From Enterobacteriaceae bacterium UBA5654 (lineage in GTDB: Bacteria; Pseudomonadota; Gammaproteobacteria; Enterobacterales; Enterobacteriaceae): 64,000 nt of DNA. The notes under the pieces were generated by a model. The model was not told where the DNA came from, ran no database searches, and saw only the letters and a program-made list of their open reading frames with translations. The stretch lies in the NCBI GenBank assembly GCA_002421005.1, contig DIJC01000014.1, positions 250,955 to 314,954 of the forward strand, given 5' to 3'. The position numbers and the translations under genes were made by a program. Below are positions 50,541 through 59,589 of the stretch, piece by piece. The first letter of the stretch is position 1. Every line of letters begins with the position of its first letter.

Positions 50541-52313
50541 ATGTCTACAACTCTTCATGATAATCACGCGCTACTCAACGAACTGACCCGCCTGGTGGGC
50601 CACGCACATCTGTTAACCGATCCGGCTAAAACCGCCCGCTATCGCAAAGGGTTTCGCTCCGGTCACGGGGACGCTCTGGCGGTGGTCTTCCCCGGCTCGC
50701 TGCTGGAACTGTGGCGGGTGCTCAGCGCCTGCGTCCAGGCCGATAAAATTATTCTGATGCAGGCGGCGAATACCGGCCTGACGGAAGGTTCCACACCTGA
50801 CGGCAACGATTACGACCGCGATATTGTCATTATCAGTACTCTGCGGCTGGATAAGCTTCAGTTGCTGGACAACGGCGAGCAGGTGCTGGCGTTTCCCGGT
50901 ACTACGCTGTATTCGCTGGAAAAAGCACTTAAGCCGCTGGGACGCGAGCCGCATTCGGTGATTGGTTCATCGTGCATCGGCGCGTCGGTAATTGGCGGGA
51001 TCTGTAATAACTCTGGCGGCGCGCTGGTGCAGCGCGGCCCGGCGTTTACCGAAATGTCGCTGTTCGCCCGCATTGACGAACATGGCAAATTACAACTGGT
51101 CAATCATCTGGGGATTGAGCTTGGACAGACGCCGGAACAGATCCTCAGCAAGCTCGACGACGAGCGCGTGATGGCAACCGACGTGCGGCATGACGGGCGT
51201 CACGGGCACGATCACGATTATGTTACCCGCGTGCGCGACGTCGAAGCCGACACCCCTGCCCGCTACAACGCCGACCCGGATCGCCTGTTTGAATCTTCCG
51301 GTTGCGCGGGCAAACTGGCGGTGTTCGCCGTCCGGCTCGATACCTTCCCGGCAGCAAAAAATCAGCAGGTCTTTTATATCGGCACTAACCAGCCGCAGGT
51401 GCTGACGGAAATCCGCCGCCATATTCTGGCTAATTTTGCCAACCTGCCGGTGGCCGGTGAGTATATGCATCGCGATATTTATGACATTGCCGAACGCTAC
51501 GGCAAAGACACTTTCCTGATGATCGACAAGCTCGGCACTGACAAAATGCCGCTGTTCTTTACGCTCAAAGGGCGCACCGATGCGCTGCTGGAAAAGGTTC
51601 CCCTTTTTAAGCCCCACTTTACCGACCGCACAATGCAAAAGCTGACCCGCGTCTTCCCGGCGCATCTGCCACCGCGCATGAAAAGCTGGCGCGATAAGTA
51701 TGAGCATCACCTGCTGCTAAAAATGGCCGGTGATGGCGTCAGCGAAGCGCAGAACTGGCTTAGCGACTATTTCAAAACGGCCGAAGGGGGATTTTTTGCC
51801 TGCACCCCGGAAGAAGGCAGTAAGGCGTTTCTGCATCGCTTTGCGGCGGCGGGCGCGGCGATTCGCTATCAGGCGGTCCATGCGGACGAAGTGGAAGATA
51901 TTCTGGCGCTGGATATCGCCCTGCGCCGGAATGACGACGACTGGTTTGAGCATCTGCCACCGGAAATCGACAGCCAGCTGGTGCATAAACTCTATTACGG
52001 GCACTTTATGTGTCACGTTTTCCACCAGGACTATATCGTCAAAAAAGGCGTTGATGCCCACCACCTGAAAGAACAGATGCTGGAACTGCTGCGTGCGCGC
52101 GGCGCGCAATATCCGGCGGAACATAACGTAGGCCATCTTTACGAAGCAGCGGAAAGTTTAAAGACGTTTTATCGTAAAAACGATCCGACAAACAGCATGA
52201 ATCCCGGCATCGGCAAGACCAGCAAGCAGAAGAACTGGGGTGAAACGGCGTCACCAGCAGAAAGTGTCACCGGGGCTTCAGATATTCCTCAAACACCACC
52301 GCCGGTGATTTGA
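50541..52313 (+). CDS. dld: Quinone-dependent D-lactate dehydrogenase Dld, with C-terminal extension
   Basis: 590-aa FAD flavoprotein, peripheral at the inner membrane, oxidising D-lactate to pyruvate with electrons to quinone. FAD_binding_4 domain (VVFPGSLLELWRVLSACVQA; MQAANTGLTEGSTPDGNDYD; IGSSCIGASVIGGICNNSGG), membrane-binding domain (GEYMHRDIYDIAERYGKDTF), and ending EHNVGHLYEAAESLKTFYRK, NDPTNSMNPGIGKTSKQKNW. E. coli Dld stops four residues after this point (571 aa); here about 20 more residues follow, Ser/Pro/Thr-rich (SPAESVTGASDIPQTPPPVI). Start at 50541 has AAGGAGTGGAAG upstream. Confidence 0.95.
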   Translation: MSTTLHDNHALLNELTRLVGHAHLLTDPAKTARYRKGFRSGHGDALAVVFPGSLLELWRVLSACVQADKIILMQAANTGLTEGSTPDGNDYDRDIVIISTLRLDKLQLLDNGEQVLAFPGTTLYSLEKALKPLGREPHSVIGSSCIGASVIGGICNNSGGALVQRGPAFTEMSLFARIDEHGKLQLVNHLGIELGQTPEQILSKLDDERVMATDVRHDGRHGHDHDYVTRVRDVEADTPARYNADPDRLFESSGCAGKLAVFAVRLDTFPAAKNQQVFYIGTNQPQVLTEIRRHILANFANLPVAGEYMHRDIYDIAERYGKDTFLMIDKLGTDKMPLFFTLKGRTDALLEKVPLFKPHFTDRTMQKLTRVFPAHLPPRMKSWRDKYEHHLLLKMAGDGVSEAQNWLSDYFKTAEGGFFACTPEEGSKAFLHRFAAAGAAIRYQAVHADEVEDILALDIALRRNDDDWFEHLPPEIDSQLVHKLYYGHFMCHVFHQDYIVKKGVDAHHLKEQMLELLRARGAQYPAEHNVGHLYEAAESLKTFYRKNDPTNSMNPGIGKTSKQKNWGETASPAESVTGASDIPQTPPPVI

Positions 52314-52350
52314 ATTCGGCTTCCGACTCGTAATAGATTAATCACTCACG

Positions 52351-52376
52351 CCAGAGAAAGGTTCTCTGGCTTTTTT
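52351..52376 (+). terminator. dld terminator
   Basis: CCAGAGAA-AGG-TTCTCTGG followed by CTTTTTT, 38 bases after the dld stop and 20 bases before the next start codon. Confidence 0.9.
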
Positions 52377-52395
52377 ATGCTGAGGAGTTTGCACT

Positions 52396-52950
52396 ATGTC
52401 TGCGCTGGAAATTTCCGACGATGTTGATATTGAGATCCGCGATGCCCTGCCGGACGATGTTCATGCCATCGCAGCGCTGTATGCATGGCATGTGCTAAAT
52501 GGTCGCGCATCTTTCGAGGAGGTGCCGCCGTCTGACGAAGAAATGCACCAGCGGATGGAGAACGTCGCGGCGCAGGATCTGCCGTGGCTGGTGGCGCTCT
52601 ATCGCGGGGTGGTCGTGGGCTACTGCTATGCAACGCAGTATCGTCCGCGTCCGGCGTATCGCTTTACCCTTGAAGAATCGATTTATGTTGATACCGCCAT
52701 GACCGGGCGCGGCATCGGCTCGCGCCTGCTGACGGCGCTGATTGCCCGCTGTGAGCAGGGTCCGTGGCGGCAAATGCTGGCGGTAGTGGGCGACGGGCAT
52801 AATAATCCTGGCTCACTGCGGGTTCATCAGCAGCTGGGCTTTGAGGAAGCGGGACGTTTGCGGAGCGTGGGATATAAAAAAGGCGACTGGCGCGATACGC
52901 TGATTATGCAGCGCGCCCTCAATGACGGCGACTGGACGCTGCCGGAATAG
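52396..52950 (+). CDS. GNAT N-acetyltransferase, phosphinothricin/methionine-sulfone type
   Basis: 184-aa acetyltransferase. Starts IEIRDALPDDVHAIAALYAW and HVLNGRASFEEVPPSDEEM, characteristic of the PAT/MnaT branch; acetyl-CoA site in YVDTAMTGRGIGSRLLTALI (R-G-x-G). LAVVGDGHNNPGSLRVHQQL and GFEEAGRLRSVGYKKGDWRD are further branch motifs. Such enzymes acetylate phosphinothricin or methionine sulfone/sulfoximine; the natural substrate is uncertain. K-12 has no gene between dld and pbpG. GGAG lies before the ATG. It has its own position downstream of the dld terminator. Confidence 0.87.
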   Translation: MSALEISDDVDIEIRDALPDDVHAIAALYAWHVLNGRASFEEVPPSDEEMHQRMENVAAQDLPWLVALYRGVVVGYCYATQYRPRPAYRFTLEESIYVDTAMTGRGIGSRLLTALIARCEQGPWRQMLAVVGDGHNNPGSLRVHQQLGFEEAGRLRSVGYKKGDWRDTLIMQRALNDGDWTLPE

Positions 52951-52964
52951 GCGAACAGCCGACG

Positions 52965-52991
52965 CCCCGGCAGGCGTGAGCGCCACCGGGG
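52965..52991. terminator. Hairpin between GNAT gene and pbpG
   Basis: Two-part stem: outer CCCCGG / CCGGGG, inner GGCG-TGAG-CGCC. It separates convergent genes. No strong T run. Confidence 0.6.
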
Positions 52992-53004
52992 ATCTTCATG
53001 AGGC

Positions 53005-53937
53005 TTAATCGTTTTGCGCGGTAAAATCCGTGCTGGCCATCTGCGCGGCTTTTTGCTTCTTATAGCTTAGGGCTGACGCCGGAACCGGCATGACTTTTCC
53101 GGTTTCAATCCAGGTTTTCAGGCGGCTGGCGTCGGCAAAATGGGTGTATTTACCAAACGCATCCATCACCACCAGCGCAACCGGACGCTGATTGATCAGC
53201 GTGCGCATGACCAGGCAGTGACCCGCCGCATTGGTGAAGCCGGTTTTGGTCAGCTGAATATTCCAGTTATCGCGGTAGACCAGATGGTTGGTATTGCGGA
53301 ACGGCAGCGTATAGGCCGGGCTGGAGAACGTCGCCATATCTTCACGGGTGGTGCTCAGCTGCCCGATCAGCGGATACTGCTTGCTGGCAATCAGCATTTT
53401 CGTCAAATCACGCGCCGTTGAGACGTTTTTGATCGACAACCCGGTCGGTTCAACGTAGCGCGTATGCGTCATCCCCAGCGCTTTGGCTTTTGCATTCATC
53501 GCCCGAATAAATGCGTCATAGCCGCCCGGATAATGATGTGCCAGGCTCGCCGCCGCGCGGTTTTCCGACGACATCAGCGCCAGCAGCAGCATATCTTTAC
53601 GGCTGATTTCGCTGTTCAGACGCACCCGCGAGTAAATCCCCTTCATCTCCGGCGTATGACTGATATCCACGTTCAGTTTTTCATCCAGCGGCAGACGGGC
53701 GTCGAGAACCACCATCGCGGTCATCAGTTTGGTGATGGAGGCAATGGGACGAACGAGATCCGGGTGACTGGAGTAAATGACTTTATTGGTCTGGAGATCG
53801 ACAATCATCGCACTACCGGAAGCGATCTCCGGCTGGGCGGCCGTGGCGGCAATGGCCGTTTTGGCGCTGACCTGTGGTGCAAAAACCCCCGGGAGCATTA
53901 GCGCGAGGCTAAGCAATGAAAAGCGTAATTTCGGCAT
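53005..53937 (-). CDS. pbpG: D-alanyl-D-alanine endopeptidase PbpG (PBP7)
   Basis: 310-aa periplasmic low-molecular-weight PBP that cuts peptidoglycan cross-links. Signal peptide (FSLLSLALMLPGVFAPQVSA), catalytic Ser-x-x-Lys in RPIASITKLMTAMVVLDARL, SxN in LMSSENRAAASLAHHYPGG, KTG in IQLTKTGFTNAAGHCLV. The start at 53937 gives the E. coli N-terminus (PKLRFSLLS); upstream in-frame codons are not conserved. Confidence 0.95.
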   Translation of the reverse strand: MPKLRFSLLSLALMLPGVFAPQVSAKTAIAATAAQPEIASGSAMIVDLQTNKVIYSSHPDLVRPIASITKLMTAMVVLDARLPLDEKLNVDISHTPEMKGIYSRVRLNSEISRKDMLLLALMSSENRAAASLAHHYPGGYDAFIRAMNAKAKALGMTHTRYVEPTGLSIKNVSTARDLTKMLIASKQYPLIGQLSTTREDMATFSSPAYTLPFRNTNHLVYRDNWNIQLTKTGFTNAAGHCLVMRTLINQRPVALVVMDAFGKYTHFADASRLKTWIETGKVMPVPASALSYKKQKAAQMASTDFTAQND

Positions 53938-54106
53938 GATGAGATTCTGGTAATTATGGCCACAGGTTATGTTTGTTACGTATTCATTATACATATCAAT
54001 AATAAACACGCCCGCGCATCATACCCGGCGGCCATGCGCATCGCCAGAGAAGAATCGTGTCCAGATACTGCACGGCGGAAAGCGCCACCTCCGCCGTGCG
54101 CCGTCG

Positions 54107-54694
54107 TTAAATAAGATGGTAGCCATAGCCCCACAGCAGCACCGTCAGTGCCAGCAGCACTTCCAGCACCAGCACGCCAATCGCCAGCGTTGAACTGGAA
54201 AAACTCAGCCCTTCCTCCTTATTGATATTCAGGAAAGTCGGGATACCCAGATACAGCAGATAGCCGGTGTAAAACAGCGCTACCGTACCGACCAGCGCGC
54301 AAAGCCAGACCAGCGGATAGAGCGCCACCACGCCGCTGAGAAAAATCGGCGTGGCGACATAGCCTGCGAAAACCATACAGCGGGCCAGTGAGGGACGGTT
54401 CGGATAGTTACGCGCCATCCACCAGATCACCCGGCCCATCACCGCCACACCCACCAGCATCAGCCCGTAAAACAGGATCGCCAGCGCAAAGGCGGTAAAC
54501 ATCGACAGCCGGACCACGTTATTTTCGCCAAAGTTCCAGCCGATTTGCGTTGTGCCGATAAACGCGCAGATCACCGGGATCGCCGCCATAATCAGCACGT
54601 GGTGCGTGTAATGGTGCGAAACCGTTTCGTTCTCGCGTTTGATCGACAGCATTTCGCGTTCAGGGTGGGAGAGAAGTCCCCAGACATGGTTCAT
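54107..54694 (-). CDS. yohC: Yip1-family inner-membrane protein YohC
   Basis: 195-aa membrane protein, same length as E. coli YohC. Starts NHVWGLLSHPEREMLSIKRE; four to five helices, among them FAGYVATPIFLSGVVALYPL and VGTVALFYTGYLLYLGIPTF, ending VLLWGYGYHLI. The function is unknown (Yip1 domain). The start at 54694 is set by the conserved N-terminus. Confidence 0.93.
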   Translation of the reverse strand: MNHVWGLLSHPEREMLSIKRENETVSHHYTHHVLIMAAIPVICAFIGTTQIGWNFGENNVVRLSMFTAFALAILFYGLMLVGVAVMGRVIWWMARNYPNRPSLARCMVFAGYVATPIFLSGVVALYPLVWLCALVGTVALFYTGYLLYLGIPTFLNINKEEGLSFSSSTLAIGVLVLEVLLALTVLLWGYGYHLI

Positions 54695-54848
54695 ACGATC
54701 CCCTCTTCTCGACGTGATACGAATGAGCTTTAAGTATAATTGATTATTTAATGTACAAATAAAAAATCCAGCGTCCTTCACGCCTGCAACATTTGCCACA
54801 GGGATTATGCTTAAGGGGCAATTTTTACCCGGGAGTATTATTTTACGT

Positions 54849-55412
54849 ATGGATATTAATCTGTTGATCGCCCATTACGGCTACGCGGCCCTGACTATCG
54901 GTAGCCTGGCCGAAGGCGAGACGATTACCCTGCTCGGCGGCGTCGCGGCCCATCAGGGGCTGCTGAAATTTCCGCTGGTGGTACTGGCCGTCGCGCTTGG
55001 CGGGATCGCAGGCGACCAGTTGCTCTATTTTTTAGGCCGTCGTTTTGGCAACCGCATTCTCGCCCGCTTTCATCGCCATCAGGATAAAATCGACCGCGCG
55101 CAGACATTGATCCAGCGCCGTCCTTATCTGTTTGTGATTGGCAGCCGGTTTATGTACGGCTTTCGCATTATCGGCCCGTTGCTGATCGGAGCCAGCCGCC
55201 TGCGGCCTGGGCTGTTTTTACCGTTGAATATTTTTGGCGCGCTGGTCTGGGCGCTGATTTTCACCACCCTCGGCTATGTGGGCGGCGAGGTGATTGGCCC
55301 GTGGCTGCATCATCTCAATCAGCATCTTAAACATGCGGTGTGGCTGGGGATCGCGGTTGTTGCCGTGTTCGCCGTGCGCTGGTGGCTACGCCAGCGCCAT
55401 AAAAAGCGCTGA
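54849..55412 (+). CDS. yohD: DedA-family membrane protein YohD
   Basis: 187-aa DedA-family protein (E. coli YohD 192 aa). Starts DINLLIAHYGYAALTIGSLA, then EGETITLLGGVAAHQGLLKF and the family motif GRRFGNRILARFHRH; FVIGSRFMYGFRIIGPLLIG is the conserved second motif. Three or four helices. DedA proteins are linked to lipid carrier recycling and membrane potential; the role of YohD is not settled. Start at 54849 fits the family. Confidence 0.92.
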   Translation: MDINLLIAHYGYAALTIGSLAEGETITLLGGVAAHQGLLKFPLVVLAVALGGIAGDQLLYFLGRRFGNRILARFHRHQDKIDRAQTLIQRRPYLFVIGSRFMYGFRIIGPLLIGASRLRPGLFLPLNIFGALVWALIFTTLGYVGGEVIGPWLHHLNQHLKHAVWLGIAVVAVFAVRWWLRQRHKKR

Positions 55413-55428
55413 CGAACCGCCGGAAGAG

Positions 55429-56199
55429 TTACTGGCCACCTTTAAACTGCGGATTCGCCAGCATGAAGCCGCCGTCAACAATAAACGATTGTCCGGTGGT
55501 ATAGGTGGCGTGCTCCGAACACAGCCACGCGACGAGGCTGGCAATTTCCTCGGTTTTGCCGGGGCGCGCCAGCGGGATATTCGGCATCGAACCGGGCTTC
55601 GCGTCACCGTCATCCATGTCGTTCATCGGCGTGGCGATTGCGCCAGGCGCCACCGAGTTCACCAGGATATTGTGCTGCACCAGTTCCAGCGCCATTGATT
55701 TTGTCAGGCCACCCAGCGCATGTTTTGCCGCCGTGTAAGCGCTGGCGTCCGGTAGCGGCGTGTGTTCGTGGACGGAGGTAATGTTGACGATGCGCCCGCC
55801 TTCGCCCTGCTCCACCATTTTTCTGGCGGCAATTTGCGAGCACAGAAATGCGCCGTCCACGTCAACCGTGAAAATGGCGCGCCAGTCGTCAAGTTTGACA
55901 TCGAGGAAACTGTCTTTGGTCATCATTCCCGCGTTGTTGACCAGCACGTCAATGCGACCAAAATGGGCGATCAGCTTTTCCAGCCCCTGCGCGCCTTCCG
56001 GCAGCTTGCTCAGATCCATCTGCACGGCTTTGGCCTTGCGCCCCAGCGCTTCAACCTGCCGGACGGTTTCGTTCGCCCCTTCGTCATCTGAGTGCCAGGT
56101 GACGCCAATGTCATAGCCTGCTTTCGCCAGAAATAGCGCGCTTTGCTGGCCGATGCCGGAATCCGACGCGGTGACAACTGCTACTTTATTCGACGCCAT
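55429..56199 (-). CDS. yohF: Short-chain dehydrogenase YohF
   Basis: 256-aa SDR oxidoreductase. Nucleotide motif VVTASDSGIGQQSALFLAKA (TGxxxGIG variant with Ala-Ser at the start), NNAG in DVLVNNAGMMTKDS, and catalytic Tyr-x-x-x-Lys in ASAYTAAKHALGGLTKSMAL. FIVDGGFMLANPQF ends the fold. Matches E. coli YohF (253 aa). Substrate not known with certainty. Convergent with yohD, 16 bases apart. Confidence 0.93.
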   Translation of the reverse strand: MASNKVAVVTASDSGIGQQSALFLAKAGYDIGVTWHSDDEGANETVRQVEALGRKAKAVQMDLSKLPEGAQGLEKLIAHFGRIDVLVNNAGMMTKDSFLDVKLDDWRAIFTVDVDGAFLCSQIAARKMVEQGEGGRIVNITSVHEHTPLPDASAYTAAKHALGGLTKSMALELVQHNILVNSVAPGAIATPMNDMDDGDAKPGSMPNIPLARPGKTEEIASLVAWLCSEHATYTTGQSFIVDGGFMLANPQFKGGQ

Positions 56200-56257
56200 A
56201 TTTACCTCCCGTTAAGTTCAGGAGGTAAGTATAGAAAACCCTGCCCGGATATGAGCC

Positions 56258-57691
56258 TCAGGAGGAAAAATGATAGCCGCCGCCCAGCGCGGAAGTGAGC
56301 TGGATCGCGGCGTCCAGCCACTGCCCCTGTAATCGCAGGCCGACAATTTGCTCTTCAAGCGTGGGAATACGGGCGACGTTGACGCGTGAACCCGCGATGA
56401 TCCCGGCGTTATAACGCGCCTGCGCCAGTGCCAGCGTGCGGGCAGCGTCTTTCTCAACCTGCTGCTGATGCTGATTTTTGTCGATCAGCGTCTCAACCTG
56501 CGCCGCGCTATGGGCGACCTGATTGACCGCCTCGATCACCGCTTTGTTGTAGCTGGCAACCGACAGGCCGCTTTCGGCGCTGGCAATATCAAGACCGGCG
56601 TTCAGCCGTCCGCTGTCAAAAATCGGCAGCGTCAGCCCGGCGGTCACGCCCATTTGCTGCGCGGAATGACGGAACAGATCGCTTAAATGCAACGCATCCT
56701 GCTGGAGAAATGCCATCAGATTAACGTCGGGATAAAAAGCCGCTTTTGCCGCGTCCACCTCTTTCAGCGAAGCCTCAATGTACCAGTGAGCAGCCTGTAA
56801 ATCCGCACGCCGCGCCAGCAACTCGTAGCCCAGTCTGGCAGGCATCTGCGTCTGTACCGTCGGCAGCGTCACCGGCTGTAGTGTCAGTGCCGAGGACTGG
56901 CTATCGGTCAGCGCCAGCAGTCGCGCTTCGATCATTTTCATATTTCCGGTAACTTCTGCCAGCTTCTGCTGCGTTTTGCCAGCGTTGATATCGGTATCGA
57001 CGCCTTCAACCGATGAGGTGATCCCGTGCTCATAAAGCGCGCGATCAACCGCGACGATGGTCTGCTGCTGCTTTTCGATATCTTTCAGTACCTGCTGGAT
57101 CGCCGCTTCGGTCTGCCACTCCCAGTACAACCGCGCCACGCTGCTGGCGAGCAACTGGCGGGTTTGTTGCAGTTCAGCTTCACGCGCCCGGACCATGCCG
57201 ATCCGCGCCTCCAGTTCCGCCCGATGTTTCCCCCACAGATCCATATCCCAGCCAGCGGTTAAACCCACGTTACCGTTGGTGTACCACGGCCCGGTGGTGC
57301 CAGCAGCCGGATCGGTAAAGGCGAATGGCCCCATCAGCCCTTCAGCCGACATTTTTTGCCGCTCGATGTCGGTAGAGAAATTAAGCGCCGGACCGCTGGC
57401 GGCTTCCGCCATTCTGGCCTGCGCCTCGGCAAGCGCGATCCGCTGTTGCGCGACGTTTAAATCCGGTGAGCTGCTTAACGCACGCGCAATCAGCGCGTTG
57501 AGCTGCGGGTCCTGATATTGCAGCCACCATTGACTTTCCGGCCAGCCGTTTTGCAGCGCGGCGGGGAGCGAAGTATTAACGGACGAGGCCGGTGTGGTTG
57601 CTGTCATGGATGAGGTAACGTCGTGCGAGGGCGCGCAGGCCGTCAGAGCGAAAACCAGCGGCAGTCCGGCCAGAATAAAGAGACGGTTCAT
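56258..57691 (-). CDS. mdtQ: Outer-membrane efflux lipoprotein MdtQ (YohG), intact
   Basis: 477-aa TolC-like factor of the NodT/OprM family. Lipoprotein signal with lipobox LTAC (LVFALTACAPSHDVTSS), two repeats of outer-membrane-efflux helices (NVAQQRIALAEAQARMAEAA; NVGLTAGWDMDLWGKHRAEL; SAESGLSVASYNKAVIEAVN). In E. coli K-12 this gene is disrupted; here the frame is complete. No adjacent inner-membrane pump genes, so it must pair with pumps elsewhere. Confidence 0.92.
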   Translation of the reverse strand: MNRLFILAGLPLVFALTACAPSHDVTSSMTATTPASSVNTSLPAALQNGWPESQWWLQYQDPQLNALIARALSSSPDLNVAQQRIALAEAQARMAEAASGPALNFSTDIERQKMSAEGLMGPFAFTDPAAGTTGPWYTNGNVGLTAGWDMDLWGKHRAELEARIGMVRAREAELQQTRQLLASSVARLYWEWQTEAAIQQVLKDIEKQQQTIVAVDRALYEHGITSSVEGVDTDINAGKTQQKLAEVTGNMKMIEARLLALTDSQSSALTLQPVTLPTVQTQMPARLGYELLARRADLQAAHWYIEASLKEVDAAKAAFYPDVNLMAFLQQDALHLSDLFRHSAQQMGVTAGLTLPIFDSGRLNAGLDIASAESGLSVASYNKAVIEAVNQVAHSAAQVETLIDKNQHQQQVEKDAARTLALAQARYNAGIIAGSRVNVARIPTLEEQIVGLRLQGQWLDAAIQLTSALGGGYHFSS

Positions 57692-57918
57692 AGCGTTTTT
57701 TTACATGAAAAAAGAGGCGGGAAGATTACGTGGCAGAGGAAATTTTTTTTTAGTAACGCGTGGCAATGCATAACCAGAAATAGAATGAAACACCTGGAAA
57801 ATTATTCACCAAACAAATAGTTAGCATGTTAATTTGTTTACATTTTTTTAACGAGGGGAGGAAAATTCTTCATAGCGTTCCTATACTTGATGCGAATACA
57901 ACAAAGAAGGACTGCGCG

Positions 57919-58002
57919 ATGAAAATTTTACTATGGGCTGTTTTGATTATCTTTCTGATCGGATTATTGGTGGTGACAGGCGTATTTAAGATGATTTTCT
58001 GA
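57919..58002 (+). CDS. yohP: Small membrane protein YohP
   Basis: 27-aa single-helix protein: MKILLWAVLIIFLIGLLVVT, GVFKMIF. It differs from E. coli YohP by about one residue. AAGAAGG lies about eight bases before the ATG. In E. coli YohP is a tiny inner-membrane protein whose mRNA is targeted to the membrane. Too short for routine gene finders. Confidence 0.92.
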   Translation: MKILLWAVLIIFLIGLLVVTGVFKMIF

Positions 58003-58005
58003 TGA

Positions 58006-58033
58006 TTATCGCCCCCGTAATCGGGGGCGATAA
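58006..58033. terminator. Bidirectional terminator yohP / dusC
   Basis: TTATCGCCCCCG-TAAT-CGGGGGCGATAA, a perfect 12-bp stem between the convergent stops, followed on the plus strand by CCGTTTT. Confidence 0.9.
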
Positions 58034-58038
58034 CCGTT

Positions 58039-58974
58039 TTATGACCAGTGCTCAATAACCCGCGCGATAGACGCCGAATCCTGAAACGTGCGGATGGCGA
58101 TGAACAACGCCAGCGCCTCATCATATTCTTTACGTAAATATCCCAGCCACTGTTTGATCCGCGCCACGTGATACAGGCCGGTATCATCCTGCTTTTCCAG
58201 ACGTGAATACTTACGCAGTAGCTCAACCACTTCTGGCCACGGCATTCGCGGCTCGTTGTATTTCACCACCCGGCTCAGATTCGGGATGTTCAGCGCGCCG
58301 CGACCAATCATCAGCGCGTCACAGCCCGTGGTTTGCAGACACGCCTGCGCACTTTCCCAGTCCCAGATTTCACCGTTGGCAATCACCGGAATAGAAAGCC
58401 GCTGGCGAATTGCGGCAATCGCCTGCCAGTTGATGCGTTCCGCTTTATAGCCGTCTTCTTTCGTGCGCCCGTGAACCACCAGTTCCGTTGCGCCCGCCTG
58501 CTGCACGGCATCGGCAATTTCAAACTGACGATCGCCGCTGTCCCAGCCGAGGCGGACTTTAACCGTCACCGGTAAATGCGCAGGCACCGCTTCACGCATC
58601 GCCTTTGCGCCCTGATAGATAAGTTCGGGATCTTTAAGCAGCGTCGCCCCGCCACCGCTGCCGTTAACCGCTTTCGACGGACAGCCACAGTTGAGGTCAA
58701 CGCCGTACGAGCCGAGCGCCACCGCGCGGGCTGCATTTTCCGCCAGCCATTGCGGGTACTGCCCCAGCAACTGGACCCGCACCAGCGTACCGGCAGATGT
58801 CCGGCTCTGGTGATGAAGTTCCGGGCAAAGTTTATAAAACGATTTTACCGGCAGGAGCTGATCCACCACCCGCAGAAATTCGGTGATGCACAGATCGTAA
58901 TCATTAACCTCAGTCAGCAGCTCACGCACCAGCGAGTCGAGCACGCCTTCCATCGGTGCCAGAAGTACACGCAT
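58039..58974 (-). CDS. dusC: tRNA-dihydrouridine(16) synthase DusC
   Basis: 311-aa flavin enzyme reducing U16 in tRNA. FMN barrel with RVLLAPMEGVLDSLVRELLT, catalytic Cys in VDLNCGCPSKAVNGSGGGAT, VTVKVRLGWDSGDR and VVHGRTKEDGY (FMN phosphate), and MIGRGALNIPNL. Matches E. coli DusC (315 aa). Convergent with yohP. Confidence 0.95.
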   Translation of the reverse strand: MRVLLAPMEGVLDSLVRELLTEVNDYDLCITEFLRVVDQLLPVKSFYKLCPELHHQSRTSAGTLVRVQLLGQYPQWLAENAARAVALGSYGVDLNCGCPSKAVNGSGGGATLLKDPELIYQGAKAMREAVPAHLPVTVKVRLGWDSGDRQFEIADAVQQAGATELVVHGRTKEDGYKAERINWQAIAAIRQRLSIPVIANGEIWDWESAQACLQTTGCDALMIGRGALNIPNLSRVVKYNEPRMPWPEVVELLRKYSRLEKQDDTGLYHVARIKQWLGYLRKEYDEALALFIAIRTFQDSASIARVIEHWS

Positions 58975-59190
58975 ATCTTTACCCGTAAAAAAAGAGGCGC
59001 TATGTTAGCGCCTCTGCGCCAGGGTTTAAAGCGCCAGCCCGTTGCCGTAACGGAATCGACTAAGCTGATAAGGACATTTGCCCAATGTTCCAGCCATCTA
59101 TGTCAGCTATGCTTCGAATTCATGATGTGATCGGTAGCACACTTTTGGCTTTAATTGTATGATGAATGCGTTTCGGCAAGGACTGATACC

Positions 59191-59589
59191 ATGAGTAAAA
59201 CATTAACGATTATCTGGCAATACCTGCGCGCATTTATCCTCATTTACGCCTGTTTGTACGCGGGCATTTATATCGCGTCTCTTCTGCCGATCGTCATTCC
59301 CGGCAGCATTATCGGGATGCTGATCCTCTTCGTCCTGCTGGCGCTGCAAATTTTGCCCGCGCAATGGGTTAACCCCGGCTGCTATGTTCTGATCCGCTAT
59401 ATGGCGCTGCTGTTTGTGCCGATTGGCGTCGGGGTGATGCAATATTTTGATGTGCTGCGGGCGCAGTTTGGCCCGGTGGTAGTCTCCTGCGCGATCAGTA
59501 CGCTGGTTGTTTTTCTGGTGGTGAGCTGGAGTTCCCACCTGGTACACGGTGAACGTAAAATCGTCGGACAGAAGGAAAATAAAAAATGA
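59191..59589 (+). CDS. yohJ: CidA/LrgA-family membrane protein YohJ
   Basis: 132-aa holin-like protein with four helices, same length as E. coli YohJ. KTLTIIWQYLRAFILIYACL, LPIVIPGSIIGMLILFVLLA and the ending HGERKIVGQKENKK. The start at 59191 is set by the conserved N-terminus. It overlaps yohK (ATGA), with which it forms the LrgAB-like pair, linked to pyruvate or murein hydrolase control in other bacteria. Confidence 0.95.
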   Translation: MSKTLTIIWQYLRAFILIYACLYAGIYIASLLPIVIPGSIIGMLILFVLLALQILPAQWVNPGCYVLIRYMALLFVPIGVGVMQYFDVLRAQFGPVVVSCAISTLVVFLVVSWSSHLVHGERKIVGQKENKK

